This document shows positions 17,901 through 26,567 of a stretch of 64,000 nucleotides of DNA, piece by piece. Position numbers and translations under genes: made by a program. How positions within the stretch are numbered: position 1 is the first letter of the stretch; the number at the start of each line of letters is the position of its first letter. The notes under the pieces are model-generated. The model ran no database searches and was not told the origin of the DNA. It saw nothing but the letters and a program-made list of their open reading frames with translations. Source of the stretch: Thermoguttaceae bacterium (lineage in GTDB: Bacteria > Planctomycetota > Planctomycetia > Pirellulales > Thermoguttaceae); assembly GCA_017441605.1 (NCBI GenBank), contig JAFRXD010000049.1, forward strand, positions 124,001-188,000, read 5' to 3'.

Positions 17901-18644
17901 TCAAATGGGGCGCAGTCTCGTATCGGACTCGACCAAACCGTCCCGCAAGCGAACGATCCGTTTGCTGCGAGCGCCGACGTCGTCCTCGTGCGTCACCAAG
18001 ATAATCGTTCTCCCCTGCTCGCTCAAATGATCGAGAAGATCGAGAATCTCGGCGGTCGTCTTCGAGTCCAAGTTGCCCGTCGGCTCGTCGGCGAGGATAA
18101 AGTAAGGATCGTTCACAAGACTTCGCGCGATCGCCACGCGTTGCTGCTGACCGCCGGACAACTGCGTGGGGCGGTGATTCAAACGCTCGCCAAGACCGAC
18201 CATCTTAGCCAGTTCGACGCACCGTTTGCGAGAGCGAAGCGACATGTTTCCCTGGTAAAACAAGGGGACTTCAATATTCTCGATGACGGTGAGTTGCTGA
18301 ATCAAATTGTACGACTGAAAAACGAATCCGATTCGCGAGGCGCGAATTTCGGAAAGTTTATTGTCGTTCAGGGTCGTAATGTCGTCGTCGCCAAGCCAAA
18401 TCTTGCCGCTCGTAGGTCGGTCGAGACAGCCCAGCAAATTCAACATCGTGCTTTTGCCGGAACCCGACGCGCCCATAATCGCGACGTAATCCCCCTTGGG
18501 AACCGCCAAGTCGACCCCGCGCAATGCGTAAACCGTCTCGCCTTTGAGCACGTACTCGCGCTTGACGCCCGACAAATTCGCGGCGAAAACCAGTCCCCCG
18601 CCGCTCGTTTGCTCGGCGACGTTATTCTTGTTTAATTCGTTCAT
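17901..18644 (-). CDS. MacB/LolD-type ABC transporter ATP-binding protein
   Basis: 247 residues with all nucleotide-binding motifs: Walker A G-A-S-G-S-G-K-S-T (about 59-67), Q-loop V-F-Q-S-Y-N-L-I, signature L-S-G-G-Q-Q-Q-R, Walker B F-I-L-A-D-E-P-T-G-N-L-D and the H-loop V-T-H-E. The D-E-P-T-G-N-L-D and R-E-Y-x(9)-Y-A-L-R-G-V-D-L patterns place it in the LolD/MacB subfamily. It powers the adjacent FtsX-type permease from the cytoplasm. It sits between the adaptor gene (127 bp upstream) and the permease gene (95 bp downstream). Confidence 0.95.
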   Translation of the reverse strand: MNELNKNNVAEQTSGGGLVFAANLSGVKREYVLKGETVYALRGVDLAVPKGDYVAIMGASGSGKSTMLNLLGCLDRPTSGKIWLGDDDITTLNDNKLSEIRASRIGFVFQSYNLIQQLTVIENIEVPLFYQGNMSLRSRKRCVELAKMVGLGERLNHRPTQLSGGQQQRVAIARSLVNDPYFILADEPTGNLDSKTTAEILDLLDHLSEQGRTIILVTHEDDVGARSKRIVRLRDGLVESDTRLRPI

Positions 18645-18720
18645 TTAACCATCGCAAGTTCAGAGCGCCTCGACTTTTGCGTCAAACGAGGCGAAATGGT
18701 TCAAGTTCTGCGCGCAAACT

Positions 18721-18751
18721 CGCGAGCGGGCTTTTGAGTCGCCCGCTCGCG
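18721..18751 (-). promoter_or_regulatory. Intercistronic hairpin in the exporter operon
   Basis: A perfect 11-bp GC-rich stem (18721-18731 with 18741-18751) between the adaptor and ATPase genes, with a smaller 6-bp hairpin at 18667-18692. No T-run follows on the minus strand, so it is more likely an mRNA-stability or attenuation element than a full terminator. Confidence 0.45.
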
Positions 18752-18771
18752 CGGGGTTTGTCGGCGTCGAA

Positions 18772-21700
18772 TTACATTGGGGGAGGTCCCATCGGACCGC
18801 CGCCCATACCGCCGCCAGCTCCGCCGCCGGATCCGCCGCCCGAGGCGAACAATTTTCCGGCCACGTCCTTAACGTCGTTGTAACCCTTGACAAACTCTTG
18901 CTTTTGGAGAAGCCCGTCCTCGTTGAAATCCATTTGGGAAACGTAGAGAGCCATCGCTTGACGCAAACTTCCCGCTTCGACCAACGTCGAGATCGGTTCG
19001 CTCGGCGCGGGTTGAGCGCCGGGGAAACCCTCGGGAACCTCGCCGACGACGAGGTCGAAGGAAGGCGCCCCGTTCGGAAGTTCGGGTTTGGTTCCCTCGG
19101 GCGCGTCCGGCGCGGCGTCCTTCGCGGTTTCGCTTCCAGGGCTAGGCGGAGTTTGCCCGCCAAAATCGCCGCGTCCGCCAAACGCGCCGCGACCCTCGCC
19201 GCCGGGTCTTCCCCCGCGCCCGCCGCCGCGACGACCCGATTTTCCGGAACCCGAGTCCGCGCGCTCGCGCAAAATCTTGTCCGCGACTTCGGCGACGCGA
19301 TCAAAGGAAATCTCGTTCGCTTCCGGTTCCTCTTCGGAACGATACTCGGCGAATAATTTATCGCTGTCGTCGTCCGTTTCGGAATCTTGGAAACTCTTCC
19401 TATCGCTGAAGAATCCAATGACGAATTCGGTGGGCTTTAGACGCCCGTCGGCGTTGGAGTCCCAAAGATCGAACAGGGGCATAAACGCCGCGTATTTTTC
19501 GTTCTCTTCTCGCTTCAACAACTCGAAATCTTCCTCGTCGTCGGAAGCGCCTTCCGAGCCGGTTTTAGGTTCTTCAATAGGCTTTGAATTCGGGAAAAGC
19601 CGATCAAAAATCGCGGAGCTGTCTTCGAGAAGGAAGTTCAAACCGTCTCGCGTGATATCGTTGCCGCTCACGTATTTCGACCAATCGATCTGCTCGTAAT
19701 ACGAAACCCGCTCGAGAGGATCTTTATCGGAATCGCCGCGCAACGCTTTGATTTCGTCGATTAGACGCGCCGTCTTTTGCTCGACGGTTTCGTCCTCGTC
19801 CTGGGTTTGAACGAGACTTTCAAACGCGGACGGATTTTGCAGACGCTCTATTTCGTCTTGAAGACTCGTTATTTTGGCTTCGCGCTCCGCGATACTGGAG
19901 GAAAGATCGGAGGTCTTGTCCGAAATGGCGGCGAGCAACTCGCGCTGCATCTCCATCACCGTTCGCGTAAAGAACGGCTCGATCCTAGCGATTTTCGCGT
20001 CGCGAGCGAGACGCTCCTCGATCGTTTCGTGGAGTTCGAGCGCCTCCTCTTCGTTCTTCGCTTGCCCGTCGGAATCCCCGCCCCCGCGAGCGCCCGGAAA
20101 ACCGCCGCCGAATCTCTTGGCCAACTCGGCGAGATCGACTCCCGCGGGCAGTCCGCCACCGCCGCCATTGGCGAATCGCTGAGCCAAAGCGGCGACGTCG
20201 ACCCCCGCCGGCAGTCCGCCGGGAAGACCCCCGCCACCAGGAAAACCGCCGGGCGCGGCGCCGTTGACCGCTTCCGCCTCGATTTCCTTTTGCTTCGCTT
20301 CCTCTTCCTTGCGCTCGGCGATTTTGTTTTGATAAATCTCGGAATCCTCAAATTTAGAGGGTTCGTCCACGCCGGGGAAGACGACGTTGTCGCGGTACAA
20401 GCGAGCTCCGCTCACCACCTTGTCGCCTTCCTCCAACCCGTCGAGAATAATAACCTGTTTCTCATTGGAATCGCCGAGCAAAACTTCCTTGTAACCCCAA
20501 ACGCCGTCGTTGAAGGTTAGGCAGTAGGTTTTGGATCCAAATTCGGTAACGCACTGAACCGGAACCATCAGCACGTCCGGTTTTTCCACCGCGACAATGC
20601 GAACCTGCGCGGTCAATCCCGAGCGCAACTCGGGAATGTCGTCCTTGATTTTGACGAGGGTAACGTAGTCCTTCGCCGACGACATCCAGACGATCTCGGG
20701 GTAAAGATTGACCTTTGTGACCTCCCCTTCGACGACGCGATTCGGCATCGAATCGAACGTGATTTTCGCGGGCATTCCCACCTTAACGGCGGAAATGTTC
20801 GACTCGTTAATCATCGTCTTGACCTGCATCTGCGTCTTGTCGGGCAAGCGAATCAAAACCTGGCGCTGGCGAACGGTCGAGCCTTCCTTGATCATGTCGG
20901 CTTCGGACATTCGCCTTGAGTCTTGGTTCGCGTAAACGACCTGCCCGTCTTGCGGGGCTCTAATTTTGCAATTAGCGGATTGCTCGCGATATCGATTCTC
21001 GCGACTCAGGTTAATATTGTACGAGTTCTTGTCGGAATCGACCTTCGCGCGAGCCGTCTCGATATCGGACATAAGGGACGTGATTTGCTTTTCGCTCGTG
21101 TATTTCAAGAGCGTCATTTTTTTCAGATTCGTCACTTCCAACGTGTTCTTCGCGTTCTCCTCGGCGACCTTGTCGATCTCGTACTGCAGCTCGGTCGAGT
21201 AATCGAGGTTCAATAGGCGCTCGGTAAAACGCGTGATGTCCGCTTTCTGTTTGCGCGTCTGCTCGTTGTCGAAGATCGTGCTCGCGTACTCCATCCAACT
21301 CTGCTCGAACGTCCCCTCCACGTACTCTTCCAACGAGATTTCCGCCGAGCGCAACGTGGCGCGCGAGTTGTTCAGCGTGGCTCGCGAAGAGTTGGTCGTC
21401 ACCACTTGAGAGTCGAGCTTTTCGTCGATGTCGGAAGAATCGAGCTCCACGAGAAGGTCGCCCTTTTTGACGTCGGTTCCCTCGTCGATCAAATAGATGA
21501 CGGTCGCCGACCCTTCGACTTGCGACGCCACGTCGATGTTCTTGGCGCTCTCGGCGCTTCCTTTGCCGTTGACCTCGTGGACAAACGTGCCTCGTTCGAC
21601 CGTCGCAAAAATCAAGTTTGTCTGTTTGGAGGTCTTCGAATGAGCGGCGCGCCAATAAACGCCGCCCCCTATCGCGCCGATAAGCGCGAGGATCACGAGA

Positions 21701-21780
21701 ACGACGCCGAGCGCGCCGCCGCGTCGACGCAACGTTGAGAATCGTCGTTTTCCGATTCTTTCCATTCGTTCAAGCATCAT
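18772..21780 (-). CDS. MacA/HlyD-type periplasmic adaptor with EF-hands and Gly-rich extension
   Basis: 1002 residues, more than twice the usual size of a MacA-like adaptor. Residues 1-~480 are the adaptor: an N-terminal membrane helix (V-V-L-V-I-L-A-L-I-G-A-I), a barrel-sandwich lipoyl half (S-Q-V-E-G-S-A-T-V-I-Y-L-I-D-E-G), a long coiled-coil hairpin (about 110-270), the second half (C-K-I-R-A-P-Q-D-G-Q-V-V) and beta-barrel/MP domains. Residues ~500-560 are Gly/Pro-rich with L-P-A-G-V-D-x-A-x-L-A present twice. Another coiled coil and acidic region follow. Two canonical EF-hand loops are present: D-S-N-A-D-G-R-L-K-P-T-E near residue 771 and D-F-N-E-D-G-L-L-Q-K-Q-E near 948, with Gly-rich runs around them. 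First gene of the exporter operon. Confidence 0.9.
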   Translation of the reverse strand: MMLERMERIGKRRFSTLRRRGGALGVVLVILALIGAIGGGVYWRAAHSKTSKQTNLIFATVERGTFVHEVNGKGSAESAKNIDVASQVEGSATVIYLIDEGTDVKKGDLLVELDSSDIDEKLDSQVVTTNSSRATLNNSRATLRSAEISLEEYVEGTFEQSWMEYASTIFDNEQTRKQKADITRFTERLLNLDYSTELQYEIDKVAEENAKNTLEVTNLKKMTLLKYTSEKQITSLMSDIETARAKVDSDKNSYNINLSRENRYREQSANCKIRAPQDGQVVYANQDSRRMSEADMIKEGSTVRQRQVLIRLPDKTQMQVKTMINESNISAVKVGMPAKITFDSMPNRVVEGEVTKVNLYPEIVWMSSAKDYVTLVKIKDDIPELRSGLTAQVRIVAVEKPDVLMVPVQCVTEFGSKTYCLTFNDGVWGYKEVLLGDSNEKQVIILDGLEEGDKVVSGARLYRDNVVFPGVDEPSKFEDSEIYQNKIAERKEEEAKQKEIEAEAVNGAAPGGFPGGGGLPGGLPAGVDVAALAQRFANGGGGGLPAGVDLAELAKRFGGGFPGARGGGDSDGQAKNEEEALELHETIEERLARDAKIARIEPFFTRTVMEMQRELLAAISDKTSDLSSSIAEREAKITSLQDEIERLQNPSAFESLVQTQDEDETVEQKTARLIDEIKALRGDSDKDPLERVSYYEQIDWSKYVSGNDITRDGLNFLLEDSSAIFDRLFPNSKPIEEPKTGSEGASDDEEDFELLKREENEKYAAFMPLFDLWDSNADGRLKPTEFVIGFFSDRKSFQDSETDDDSDKLFAEYRSEEEPEANEISFDRVAEVADKILRERADSGSGKSGRRGGGRGGRPGGEGRGAFGGRGDFGGQTPPSPGSETAKDAAPDAPEGTKPELPNGAPSFDLVVGEVPEGFPGAQPAPSEPISTLVEAGSLRQAMALYVSQMDFNEDGLLQKQEFVKGYNDVKDVAGKLFASGGGSGGGAGGGMGGGPMGPPPM

Positions 21781-22395
21781 AGTGTTTCTCTTGCAAAGCC
21801 GCTAATATAAAAGGTCCGGGAAGCGAGACGACGAGGCTCTCGCCCCCGATCGACCTCGAAGCGAACCGTCGTGTCTTCAATTCGAGCGCTAAGGGGCGTC
21901 GCGCCGCTCGCGCTAAGCGGTAAATATTCAAGCTATACGACTCCCCATTCTAAAATATTAAATCCGCCTCGGGCAATAGTCAAGTTTCCTCCGCTCGTTT
22001 TTAGCCGAATAACCCCGACCTCAACTTCTATATATCGTTTAGTCGAAGCGATCCGCGCGACCGTCGCATTGCTAATTATCCTCGCATTGCTCAATTTCAT
22101 TTCCGCGCGACCGTCTCCTCGAACGATCCCCGTTGGAACAAAAATCGACGCCAACCAACGCTCTCCGCTACTAAAGCCGGAAAAAAGGGACGATGGGAAA
22201 TAATTCACGAAACGGCGCTCCTTGGTCGATAAAGGAGATGGCTCTTTGTCGACCAACGTTCCGGAGCTTCCTTTGGATCGCGGTCGAGGAGGCGCTAACT
22301 TGTAGACCGCTTTTCGCCCTCGATTGTTTCGTTGCCTCGAGCGAAAAGCGCCAACCTTTCGTAAGGAACCGACGAGCGTCGGAGGATTTCGCGCG
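21781..22395. other. Intergenic region between divergent genes
   Basis: About 615 bases between the exporter operon and the WD40 gene. The middle (21940-22090) is noticeably A/T-rich and should carry the divergent promoters. Open frames here overlap each other on both strands and show no protein-like pattern. I see no RNA gene. Confidence 0.4.
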
Positions 22396-23487
22396 ATGAG
22401 TATTTCGCAATTCAAATTGAGGACAAGAGGCGTCGTTCGCTTCCTTATCGCGTCGACGCTTTTCTTCGCGGCGCTGTCGGCGTCGAGTTCGGCGGTCGCC
22501 CAGACAAAGCTGTCGCAAGACTTCAAATTCACTTTCTCTTCAATCTTCAACGATCAAAACGACAACACGCCTCAAGCCCCGGTCGTTACGGGGATCGCCG
22601 TCAAGGGTTCCGACATGTACGTCGGCGCCGACGATCGGTTCGTGTATCGTTTCGACATGAACGCGGGGATCCCGGAACGAGTTTTCCAACGCGCGGACTC
22701 ATGGGTCCGCGCCGTCGCCTATTCCCCGACCGCGAACGAAATTGCGAGTCTGTCGCAAAACGGTCAATTGGCGACGTGGAACCCCCAAACGGGGCAAAAA
22801 TTGCGGCAAGCGTCCGATAAAATCACCGGCTCGCGCTCCTTCGCCTATTCCCCCAGCGGAAACGTGATCGCCGTTACCAGCTTTGATCCCGTCGTTTCGA
22901 TCTTCGACGCGAGTTCGTTAACGAAACTTCGATCGTGGACCGCGCCCCAAGGGGGAGTGACGACGATCGCGTTCTCGCACTACGGCAACTTGCTGGCGGC
23001 CGGAGGCAGAGGCGGGATCGTTCGAATCTGGAACACGGAGTCCGAAAGAGTCGAGCGAGACCTAACGTTCATGGGGCAAGATTCCGGAGCGCCTCGCCGC
23101 GTTCGCGCGATCGCGTTTAGCAAGGACGACTCGCTAATCGCCGTCGGAGGGGACGACGACCGAATCTTCGTTTGGGAAACGACCTCGGGGCGGCTCGTCG
23201 CCCAATTGCAACTGCCCGTTTCGGAATCGAGCAGGAAACAGGGCAAAGGCAAAGTCTTTTCTTTGACCTTCTGCGAGGGAAGCGTCTTGGCGTCCGGCGA
23301 CTCGCTCAATCGCGTGATCCTCTGGAACGTCGCGTCGAAGACCATACTCGGCGATCCCGAAAAGCCCGCGCACACGGGCACCGTTTCCACCCTTCTCTAC
23401 GTCCCAAAAGAAGCGGGAACGCCCAACGGTCCCTACCTCTTCAGCGGAGGATTCGACACGACGGTGATTCGCTGGAAACTTGAGTAA
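22396..23487 (+). CDS. Secreted WD40-repeat protein
   Basis: 363 residues from the ATG at 22396, selected because G-G-A-G-G lies 10 bases upstream and the start gives a signal peptide (F-L-I-A-S-T-L-F-F-A-A-L-S-A ending A-V-A-Q). The mature part is a beta-propeller of about seven WD40-type blades: V-R-A-V-A-Y-S-P-T-A-N-E-I-A-S, F-A-Y-S-P-S-G-N-V-I-A, I-A-F-S-H-Y-G-N-L-L-A-A-G-G with V-R-I-W, I-A-F-S-K-D-D-S-L-I-A-V-G-G-D-D with I-F-V-W, and a final F-S-G-G-F-D-T-T-V-I-R-W. WD40 propellers are protein-interaction scaffolds. There is no enzymatic domain and the partner is unknown. Confidence 0.88.
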   Translation: MSISQFKLRTRGVVRFLIASTLFFAALSASSSAVAQTKLSQDFKFTFSSIFNDQNDNTPQAPVVTGIAVKGSDMYVGADDRFVYRFDMNAGIPERVFQRADSWVRAVAYSPTANEIASLSQNGQLATWNPQTGQKLRQASDKITGSRSFAYSPSGNVIAVTSFDPVVSIFDASSLTKLRSWTAPQGGVTTIAFSHYGNLLAAGGRGGIVRIWNTESERVERDLTFMGQDSGAPRRVRAIAFSKDDSLIAVGGDDDRIFVWETTSGRLVAQLQLPVSESSRKQGKGKVFSLTFCEGSVLASGDSLNRVILWNVASKTILGDPEKPAHTGTVSTLLYVPKEAGTPNGPYLFSGGFDTTVIRWKLE

Positions 23488-23909
23488 TTCATAGAAAAGA
23501 AACGATTTTTCTGTTCTTTCCTAACGATTATGACGATACGAATGAATAGAAGAAGATTCGCGATTATCGAAAAAAAGAGCGCTTTCGGTAATCGCGTTAA
23601 GTAGTTCAAAGTCGGAATAAGACTATCGCGTCGTTCGTGAAATGGCGCGAACTTTTACGATTTGCGAAATCGACGAGGAAACTTCGTCGATACACCCATT
23701 GAAAATCCCTTCCGGGCGTTTCGATTGACGACCCGGACGTCGCTCGCGGACGATATCGACGCGCGAGCGGCGAAGGAGACAGATAAACGCGCCCTAGCGC
23801 CGGACGACGTAAGGAAAGCCGAAGTCGATCCCGCGAGGTTCGTCGGATATTAGATTCGTTCATAAGGAACGCGATCCGTTAGTGGATTGGCGTGTGAAAG
23901 GTCGAGAGT
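23488..23909. other. Intergenic region upstream of the surface-protein gene
   Basis: About 420 bases. An inverted A/T stretch just after the WD40 gene (23499-23520) may act as a weak terminator. One short frame (23662-23853, TTG start) is open but has no ribosome site or recognisable feature, so I do not call it. Confidence 0.35.
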
Positions 23910-26555
23910 ATGTCGTTCTTCATCCCGAAACAAGCGATCGAAACGAGCTCGTTGAGTTCTAAGCGCAAACCCGCCCGGCGTTCTAAGAGGAAGAACGATC
24001 ACAATCCGATGGCGAAACGGATTTGCCGTATCGAAGAGTTGGAAAAGCGAGAGTACCTCGCCGCCGATCCTTCAATAATGATGGGGGTGGTGTACTGCGA
24101 ACAACAGATCGAGACGGATGGCGACAAATTCTATGTCGCGTGGGTTGGCGGCGAAGAGGGCACTACGCTAGAGACTTTGGTCATCAATCTCGATAAAGAC
24201 GGTATAGCCGAAAATAGAGAAGGCGAAGCTGTTTTCGACACAGAAGGAGGAACCCCGACTGGGGTCTATTCGTCCGTTCCCTTCACGCTCGTGAGCAAGA
24301 CTGAAGAAATCGGCTACGAGTATGAAGTCGAAGACGGTGGGCAAACCCTCGTAATTCACTTCTCCAACTTCCACGCTGGCGATTCGTTTATTTTCACCAT
24401 TGACCTCGACGAGGTTCAAGGCTCCTCGACCGATAACCCGATGGTCGAGGGAGCCGAGATGGGGGGCTCGAAAGTCCGCCAAATTGACGGTTCTTGGATT
24501 ACCGCCGAGTTCAGTTCTAAACACTTTCTGGCGGAAGACTGGAAGGGGATGTTTATCAACAACTACGACGACGAAAGAGAATGCGAGCGGTACGCGGCGC
24601 TCGATTCCGAGTACGATCGCGAGTTGTTGCCCTACGATCTCGACGACGGCAACGAAGGTATTTGGCAAGCGGGTCTCTACGATACAATCAGACTAACGCC
24701 CAAACCGATCGCTATCTCGGGTTACATTTACGCCGACTACGACGTCGATTGCGAGTACGATCCCGAGGACTCCCCCCTTGCCGGAGTCGGGGTTACGCTC
24801 GTCGCGGAAAACGGCGATACCTGGACGACCAAAACCAACGACGACGGTTACTACGAGTTCGGTGAAGAACTCGGACTTATGCCCGGCAAGTACGAAGTCT
24901 ATTCGGAGGCGAATTTCACTTCGCCAGAGGGACTTACTTACGCCGACTTCTGCTCGAAAGGTGGAGAGTTTGGCGATAAGATCACCCCCCTCCAGATTGA
25001 AGTTAAGGGAATGCAAGGCGGAGACGTCGCGCCCAACAACAACTTCGCCAAGGTTCTCCCCGCTTCGATTTCGGGACACGTCTTCGAGGATCTCAACAAC
25101 GCGAACGGTAAGGAAGCGGGCGAAAACTGGGACGGAGTCAAGTATCCCGCCCAAGTCCAACTTTATCGAGTTACCGACGACGGGCAAAAAGTCTTGATGG
25201 AGACTCAAACCGTCGACAAAGACGGGTACTACAAATTTGACCTCGACTGTTCCTACGAACCGTCGGGAGAGTGGCGCAAGTTGCCGGGAAAAACCTACGA
25301 GGTTTGGGAAGTTTTCAGTTCCGAAGACTATACCGACGGGAAAGACTATGTCGGAACTGTCGGTAGTACGCCTAGGGGGCAAGCGGTCCTAAACGATAAA
25401 TTCACCGAAGTGTACATTGGTTACGGAGAACACGGAATCAATTACGACTTTGGCGAATTGAAGCTCGGTTCTATCGCCGGAAACGTCTACGAAGACCGAA
25501 ACGACAACGGAGTTAAAGATCCGGGCGAAGGGGGGATCGCGGGCGTTACCATAGAGTTGTACCAATTCACCGGTTCTAAGTACGAAAAAATTCGCGAAAC
25601 CAAGACGGATAAAGACGGAAGCTATTGCTTCGACGGTCTGGACATCGTCTACGACTATGCCGTTCGAGAAAAGCAACCCGAGAACTATAGTGACGGAAAA
25701 GACGCCCTTGGCGACGTCCTCGACGGAAATAACGACCCCGTCCGAGCGTCCGAGGGAACCGTTGCCGCCGACGATTACCTCACCGACGTCAAGATCGGAT
25801 GGGACGAACACGGCGTCGAGTACAATTTTGGCGAGCTAAAACTCGGTTCCATCGCCGGAAACGTCTACGAAGACCGAAACGACAACGGAGTCTTCGAAAA
25901 GGACGATGAAGCGGGTATTGCGAACGTTACCATCGACCTGTATTGGTGGAATGGCTTCGACTACGAATATCTCCGCAGCACAAAGACCGACGCCAACGGC
26001 GCGTATCGCTTCGACAATCTGAATATCGAAGAGCAGTACGCCGTTAAGGAAAGACAACCCGACGATTACGCCGACGGAAAAGACGCCCTTGGCGACGTCC
26101 TCGACGGAAATAACAACGTCGTCCGAGCGTCTGAGGGAACCGTTGCCGCCGACGATTACCTCACCGACGTCAAAATCGGTTGGGACGAACACGGCGTCGA
26201 GTACAATTTTGGCGAGCTGAAACTCGGCTCAATTTCCGGTTACGTCTATCACGACGAAAACGACAACGGAATCTTCGAAAAGGGCGACGAAGATCCCATC
26301 GAAGGGGTTACCGTCGAGCTCTATCGGCTCGTCGACAACGAGTACGAGTTCGTTGCCGAGACAACCACGGACGCAAAAGGTTTCTACAAGTTCGACAACC
26401 TCAATATCGAGGAAATCTACGCCGTCAAAGAAATCCAACCGGCTGGTTGGAATGACGGGAAGGACTCTGTTGGCACGCCGTGCGGCGGTCGCTTAGTCCC
26501 TACTGATACTATCGATTCCATTCATGTCAAATGGGACGAACATGGCGTAGACTAG
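23910..26555 (+). CDS. LEPR-XLL-type surface protein with SdrD B-like repeats; N-terminal part, ended by an in-frame amber codon
   Basis: 881 codons to a TAG at 26553-26555. The ATG at 23910 has A-A-A-G-G 9 bases upstream. A basic N-terminus leads to R-I-E-E-L-E-K-R-E-Y-L-A-A-D, a variant of the planctomycete LEPR-XLL export/anchoring motif. After a ~200-residue acidic domain come five SdrD/Cna-B-like domains beginning I-S-G-Y-I-Y-A-D, I-S-G-H-V-F-E-D, I-A-G-N-V-Y-E-D (twice) and I-S-G-Y-V-Y-H-D, each with Ca-binding-type D-x-N-D-N-G loops and a closing Y-N/D-F-G-E-L. Such rod domains form stalks on cell-surface adhesins. The stop falls exactly where the Tyr of Y-N-F-G-E-L is expected, and the frame continues into the next feature, so the two are one broken or recoded gene. 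Confidence 0.85.
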   Translation: MSFFIPKQAIETSSLSSKRKPARRSKRKNDHNPMAKRICRIEELEKREYLAADPSIMMGVVYCEQQIETDGDKFYVAWVGGEEGTTLETLVINLDKDGIAENREGEAVFDTEGGTPTGVYSSVPFTLVSKTEEIGYEYEVEDGGQTLVIHFSNFHAGDSFIFTIDLDEVQGSSTDNPMVEGAEMGGSKVRQIDGSWITAEFSSKHFLAEDWKGMFINNYDDERECERYAALDSEYDRELLPYDLDDGNEGIWQAGLYDTIRLTPKPIAISGYIYADYDVDCEYDPEDSPLAGVGVTLVAENGDTWTTKTNDDGYYEFGEELGLMPGKYEVYSEANFTSPEGLTYADFCSKGGEFGDKITPLQIEVKGMQGGDVAPNNNFAKVLPASISGHVFEDLNNANGKEAGENWDGVKYPAQVQLYRVTDDGQKVLMETQTVDKDGYYKFDLDCSYEPSGEWRKLPGKTYEVWEVFSSEDYTDGKDYVGTVGSTPRGQAVLNDKFTEVYIGYGEHGINYDFGELKLGSIAGNVYEDRNDNGVKDPGEGGIAGVTIELYQFTGSKYEKIRETKTDKDGSYCFDGLDIVYDYAVREKQPENYSDGKDALGDVLDGNNDPVRASEGTVAADDYLTDVKIGWDEHGVEYNFGELKLGSIAGNVYEDRNDNGVFEKDDEAGIANVTIDLYWWNGFDYEYLRSTKTDANGAYRFDNLNIEEQYAVKERQPDDYADGKDALGDVLDGNNNVVRASEGTVAADDYLTDVKIGWDEHGVEYNFGELKLGSISGYVYHDENDNGIFEKGDEDPIEGVTVELYRLVDNEYEFVAETTTDAKGFYKFDNLNIEEIYAVKEIQPAGWNDGKDSVGTPCGGRLVPTDTIDSIHVKWDEHGVD

Positions 26556-26558
26556 AAC
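25449..26558 (+). repeat. Tandem coding repeats (SdrD B-like units)
   Basis: Three consecutive in-frame units starting at 25449, 25827 and 26208 (378, 381 and 351 bp). The first two are nearly identical over long stretches, for example the segments around 25690-25880 and 26077-26235. A fourth, more diverged unit (357 bp) starts at 26559 after the amber codon. The high DNA identity implies recent duplication or gene conversion. Confidence 0.85.
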
Positions 26559-26567
26559 TTTGGCGAG

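Noticed and set aside
23662..23853. 63-codon plus-strand frame
   Set aside because: TTG start, no ribosome site, no family; too little evidence.
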